Assembly (NCBI GenBank): GCA_021234155.1
Contig: JAJEKV010000027.1
Location: 4,710,623-4,774,622, forward strand
Direction of reading: 5' to 3'
Length of the DNA stretch: 64,000 nt
Source: Isoetes taiwanensis
Taxonomy: Eukaryota; Streptophyta; Lycopodiopsida; Isoetales; Isoetaceae
Shown: positions 59,500-64,000 of the stretch, piece after piece
Position numbering within the stretch: position 1 is the stretch's first letter
Layout of the letters: each line of letters starts with the position of its first letter
Notes under the pieces: generated by a model
Told to the model about the DNA's origin: nothing
Databases searched by the model: none
The model's input: only the letters and a program-made list of their open reading frames with translations
Position numbers and translations under genes: made by a program

Positions 59500-61911
59500 C
59501 TATCATAGATAACCACTACAAAACCACTATGATAGTGGTTTTCCATGCAAAAATATTTTTCCTTAATAAAATCCACCTATTATAGTGGTTTTTAGAATGG
59601 AACTATGGTTTTGCATGCTAGTTTATACTCTTATGTGGTTAATTGAGATTGATGAAGGTTTTTATCCATGTCTTTGCTACCAGTTTGACAGGTCATGGTG
59701 GTTAATTATGCAATTTGCAACATTGAGAGTAAGAAAGACATGCTTAATAGTTTTTTTATACGTGTAGATGGTTTTGGGAGTGGTTTTAACTGGCAATACT
59801 TCAATGTTCATATATATGGTTTAACAAAGTCCTTTTATTTGTGATTTTTCATTTGGATTCTTTAAACAAGCATGGCTTGCCAAAATGTTAGTGGTTCTTG
59901 ACTGGAAGTACTATAATGTTTCTAGACATAGTTTAACAATGTCTTTTTATTTGAGGTTTTTCATCGTAATTTTTTAAGCTAACATGAGTTGCCGAATTGT
60001 TAGTGGCTTTTAACATGGTTTGGTAGTTGAGTTTTTCACTTTCCTGTTGAGGAAGAATGATAGTGGTTTTTTGTTAAGGAAGACATGGTTAGTACATGGT
60101 TTTACGTCTAATTTCCTAGGGTAATATGATTCTAAACTTGTTAATGGTTTTTAACATGGTTTTGTTGGTCGATCTTTGTAATGTAGTAGCTAACATGGTC
60201 TATGGTCGAGTTTTATTTTTTTAATGGTATTTTATAGTGGTATTATCCAAATCTTAATGAGCATATTTCTGAGGTATTAAGTACACCATTGATTCCCTAT
60301 ATACTAATATCAAGGATATTGAGGGAAGAGTTATGAATCAATATGTTGTTCATATCGTCATTTGTTGTAGTTGAATTCATTGCTAATAATCGTCACCTAA
60401 GTGAGAAGTGTGTGTGAATATCAACCACTGGTTCAATAGTAAAAATGCATTTAGGTCTGGTTGTGTCTCAATAATGTTTGACGTTCAGTCTGTCAAGTTT
60501 GAAATAATGACATACATTTGCTCCGAAGGGGGAGGAAGCCATAAATAGTTTCTATTTATGAAAATAATTCAAACAAAATTCGCCTTTTTCAACAAGACCA
60601 TCATGTTGAAGTAGTTATGAAATACTTGTACTTCACTTAGTGATCCACTTAGTTATGCCATAACACATTTATGGCCTTCGAGTCTAGGCATATTAAACAA
60701 CATATTCCCTCTCACACAATCTGGGCCAGAAAACTTTTCAAGAAACTGATGTGGAGGATTGAGTGCTAATTATCTTAACATTCAGCTATTTTCCCATTGA
60801 GTGTGGTGTTAAATTGATTTATTTTACCCTGCAACAAAAAGTAATGGTGTGGTGTTAGATTGAGGAGCAAAAAGTAAGTCTCAAAACCACATAGTCAGTG
60901 TGAAGACATCAAACTGATTTTGTAGTTGTGGATTTGCATTCATTATCTTTGGGTATTATTATTTTAAATGTTAAAGTTTATTTCTTCTAGATCATTTGTG
61001 ATATTGAGAACAAAACAAATGAAAGTAATTTGGGGTTAAATAATATTTTAATTCAATGATGTAGTTCATTTTTAAAAGCATGTGGTTTATGCACAATCAC
61101 ATTTATCTCGATGAGATTTAACATGATTGGAAATAGTCTAGACAAACATAGTCTGACTGGTCTCTTGCTTTAGCGCTAACTGTTGTGCTGCAGTATACTG
61201 GATTTCAAGCTAGAAAGGCATATGGTAAATTGCTTAGAAGGGGATTTATTGTTGATCCAAACTTTGAAGTTACTCCAAGGTTTAACCCCTTCAAGCATTT
61301 ATCTCTTTGGAAACATTTGAGCCATGGTACTTAGGGTACTCCATTTGACAAAATATGGTAGCAAGCATGCCATAATACTTTGGATCATTCAAAATTATTT
61401 TTATTATGGAGCATATATGGTGACCTTTGATTATACCATGGTAATCTAGTTGTGCAAGCAAAATATAAGGGATAGCAAGAAACAAGTTCAATTGTCCGGA
61501 TAAAAATCACTATGTCAAAGCGATTGACTCAATCACTCTTCATATATTCAATAAGTTAGTGACCGAAAATATTCACTGCTTTTAGAATTGTTCTTATGTT
61601 CGATAACCTAGGCAGCATTATCAATCGGCGTCGGATCTTCAGTTGCCTACAAACGGAATCGAATGCTGCTAATTTTCTAGCTCAATACCTGAGATTTTCA
61701 GTTTTTCACTTTTCAATTTCCGTTGATGTCCTTATTTGGTTGGACCGACCTTATATAACAATGACTGTTTGTAATATATCAAATAACAGCTTGTAGACAA
61801 TTATAAACACAGATGACATGGCCCTTTGCTAGGCATAAATCTCTAAAAAAGATGGACCTATGGGAACAAACTTCTATAATTTTCTCATAATTCATACATG
61901 AATAGGTGAAT

Positions 61912-62126
61912 AATTACATCGTACTAGGCTATATTTCATGAACCCAAAAAAACTCGGACAAAAAACCTTTTAACATGGTGTTTCTAAGGGATCGATGAAC
62001 AGTAGCCTAGTCAATCCAACAATTACATCATACTAGGCTATGCATCGTGGACCAAAAAAAAACCCGGACAAAAAACCTTTTAGCATGGTGTTTCTAAGGG
62101 TTCAATGAATAGTAGCCTAGATGTGC
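61912..62126. repeat. Two-copy tandem duplication, 109-bp period
   Basis: Both units run AATTACATCRTACTAGGCTA, then CGGACAAAAAACCTTTTARC, then ATGGTGTTTCTAAGGG and AGTAGCCTAG. They are about 90 percent alike by eye. Confidence 0.85.
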
Positions 62127-62173
62127 AAAGGCAAGGTTTTCAAGGTTAAACAAAGTTTCTAAGGAACAGTAAA

Positions 62174-62227
62174 CTTTTTAATTCCAAGTGAACAGTGCGG
62201 CCTTTTAATTCCAAGTGAACAGTGCGG
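62174..62227. repeat. Two-copy tandem duplication, 27-bp unit
   Basis: CTTTTAATTCCAAGTGAACA followed by GTGCGG, twice and nearly identical. Confidence 0.9.
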
Positions 62228-62326
62228 AACGAATAGCTCGATTCTTTTTGTGCGAAACATTATAGGTTTCATTCAATCGATCAAAAACATGCTCTCTGTA
62301 TTGTATTCCAATCGCAGAAAACATAG

Positions 62327-62392
62327 CTCAGGCCTCAAGCAGGTTGCCGAGCCACAAATCTCAGGCCTCAAGCAGGTTGCCGAGCCACAAAT
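62327..62392. repeat. Two-copy tandem duplication, 33-bp unit
   Basis: CTCAGGCCTCAAGCAGGTTG then CCGAGCCACAAAT, twice and identical. Confidence 0.92.
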
Positions 62393-63171
62393 CTATCATT
62401 TGTTATTCTGAAAATGTTGCTACCAGGTTTTCAAATGTGCCTAATGTTTTGTGACTGTAACGTGAACTATGAACTGTGACTGCAATATTGCTTATGAGTT
62501 GCAAATGAACCATTAAAAACCCTGCGACTGTAGAACAACAAATAACAAACGCATACCATAAAACTCCAAACCCAACAAACTGTACGACAAAACTCCAAAA
62601 CTGTTATGTTGCATGCCATGTTTCAAACTGGAAATAACCGATGAATTTTTGGTTCCTGTCATCTGTGTATGTCATCTGTGTAACTCCATCTGAACTTGTC
62701 CTGATAATTAAACTTGTTCGAATGATAAACCTAAACTTTCTGTTTGTGACGAGAATAGTTCTAGACATACCTTTGTCATTGAAATCTACAAAAGAGAACA
62801 CCCTGCAATGCATACAAATAGACATCTTGATCTTTTCTGCAAAGATTAGATGAATCTGAGAAAAACCTGAATCTGAGAAAGTGTCTACAACCTTTCGTAT
62901 CCTACTAGAGTTGGATTTAAGTGCAGCAAGATGCCATGTATTTCACAATAAAGAATCTGCCAGAATCAAACAGATTTTTCGTCAGAGCTTTGAGTACAGC
63001 AAGATTTTCTGCCAAATACATGGCTCTCTCTTCACATTCTGTCACTGCTGCAGAAATGATATTATTCAAATTACAAGTAAAATAACTGAAAATGGCATTC
63101 ATTGAGAATAAAGGAGCAGCTTCTAACACATGTAGCTGATGCAAAACCCACAATTAAGCCAAAGCATTTTC

Positions 63172-64000
63172 TCAATCCAATAGATAGTAAAAAGCACGTC
63201 GTCCAATGCCACTTTTTCTAACAGTCAACACCTTTAGAAGACAATCCCAAGACTGCCACCTCTTCTCCTCATAAGATGGTACCAAACATCGTGCTCCTCT
63301 CTTGTTTGTTAAATCCAACCATGTAATCTTCACTTTTTTGTCTTTTTCATTCACTGCATCAACAAGAGCATACCAGCAACCATCAGATGAGGTCAGGTGG
63401 GGTGCAGAACCATGCTTGATAGCTTGAACGGCAACAACATCCTCCTCCAAGGGCCAAATAGGAATATTTCCAGGCTTATGCAGTTGAAGTAGCCTATTTG
63501 GCAATGTCACAGTCTTGGTCTCAAGCGCAATGCTCCTTGTATCCCTAACTGTCCTCATGGGCAAAATGCATATTTCTCGAAGTATGTAGCGTACTGGCAA
63601 GATAGACTCATAATTAAAAGGCTCCATCCCTTCCGCCAAGATGGGCATTCCAGTTGCCTCATCAAGATCGATACTAGCATTTATTAGCTGATATCTATAA
63701 TAATCTGCTGCAAAATACACATTTGTTTCAGATCCTTCTTTATGGGAGAAAACATACCTGAGCTTACCATACCATTGTCCATTAGAAATGTCTTTATTCT
63801 GAACTACCATCGCATCCCCTTTTGTAAATATTGATCCCGCAAGCAAGATACCCTTATATTGTGAAACAGTGGATTGAGATAGAGCATTGAGACCATATGC
63901 CTTCTGAAGGTAAATCTCTTCTTCTATTGTGTATTCCCTTGTCTTTCCACGTCCAATAAGTATGCCTTTGCTGGAAATGATGTTTTCCCAAGCCTCTAAC
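63172..64000 (-). CDS. Unidentified ORF, C-terminal part, open to the window edge
   Basis: A minus-strand frame is continuous from the window end to a stop at 63172 (about 275 codons visible). It reads into LEAWENIISSKGILIGRGKT at its visible N-terminal edge, with GDAMVVQNKDISNGQWYGKL, VYFAADYYRYQL, ILPVRYILREICILP and DGCWYALVDAV further on. I do not recognise a family. The composition is that of a real globular protein, not a shadow ORF. Its position downstream of a CACTA-like end, facing it, makes a transposon-encoded protein plausible (for example the C-terminus of a tnp2-type transposase or its companion). A host gene is the alternative. Confidence 0.55.
   Translation of the reverse strand, partial: LEAWENIISSKGILIGRGKTREYTIEEEIYLQKAYGLNALSQSTVSQYKGILLAGSIFTKGDAMVVQNKDISNGQWYGKLRYVFSHKEGSETNVYFAADYYRYQLINASIDLDEATGMPILAEGMEPFNYESILPVRYILREICILPMRTVRDTRSIALETKTVTLPNRLLQLHKPGNIPIWPLEEDVVAVQAIKHGSAPHLTSSDGCWYALVDAVNEKDKKVKITWLDLTNKRGARCLVPSYEEKRWQSWDCLLKVLTVRKSGIGRRAFYYLLD

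Larger units (their letters stand above)
59514..63171 (+). mobile_element. CACTA-type terminus with subterminal repeats (partial element)
   Basis: CACTACAAAACCACTATGAT at 59514 has the CACTACAA start of plant CACTA (En/Spm) ends, followed by a palindromic AACCACTATGATAGTGGTT. The next 750 bp contain eight or more variants of TAGTGGTTTT and TTTTAACATGG, which fit subterminal transposase-binding repeats. No matching TTTTGTAGTG end lies in the window, so the element would extend past 64000 or be truncated. There are no supported ORFs up to 63171. Three local tandem duplications lie at 61912-62126, 62174-62227 and 62327-62392. Confidence 0.5.

Noticed and set aside
60915..60935. TTTTGTAGTTGTGG as the second CACTA end
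   Set aside because: It deviates from the expected TTTTGTAGTG by an added base, and no 3-bp target duplication matches the other end.

Overview
The window looks like a repeat-rich land-plant nuclear chromosome. It has two intact, spliced plant-type genes separated by long gene-poor DNA, short GT-AG introns (plus one GC-AG), nested plant LTR retrotransposons primed by initiator-methionine tRNA, LINEs, SINEs, MITEs and a CACTA-type end. Codon use, intron style and repeat density do not let me name the species. A seed-free plant such as a fern or lycophyte is possible, but that is only an impression.

Layout: 0-10 kb holds a SINE, a minus-strand Ty3/Gypsy LTR with its leader (itself split by an 824-bp DNA transposon) and a 640-bp degenerate AGATTC repeat. 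A complete five-exon GDSL esterase/lipase gene lies at 10371-11838. Two copies of an ORF-less poly(A) retroposon (13.9-15.5 and 18.3-19.6 kb) flank one member of a TIR MITE family. A Gypsy 3' LTR (21345-28155) is split by a 5.4-kb Ty1/Copia element (21369-26799) with LTRs, PBS, PPT and perfect target duplications, but with a broken polyprotein. A decayed LINE with recognisable endonuclease and reverse transcriptase runs on the minus strand from 31.7 to 29.15 kb.

A complete six-exon OSCA3/ERD4-like channel gene lies at 35955-39096 and carries the second MITE copy in intron 1. From 39 to 50 kb there are SINEs, a Mutator-type MITE nested in a SINE tail, a katanin-p80 WD40 pseudogene fragment and a zf-RVT LINE fragment. 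From 50994 to about 59490 is a Ty3/Gypsy element with a 1.58-kb 5' LTR, an unusual structured leader, a large extra ORF upstream of gag, gag-protease and RT-RNase H-integrase. It stops in the integrase region next to a CACTA-like terminus. The window ends inside an unidentified minus-strand ORF (63172-64000).

The most notable observations are these. (1) The extra Gypsy ORF begins with a near-exact copy of the histone H3 N-terminal tail and also encodes a charged coiled-coil region and a basic NLS-like cluster. (2) The Gypsy leader holds two tandem 67-nt imperfect palindromes with compensatory differences. (3) SINE copies share a 3' stem-loop with the 3' end of the LINE in this window, including one covarying base pair and tolerant loops, as expected if the SINEs use the LINE reverse transcriptase. 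The cellular genes do not form an operon or pathway; they are independent genes among mobile elements.
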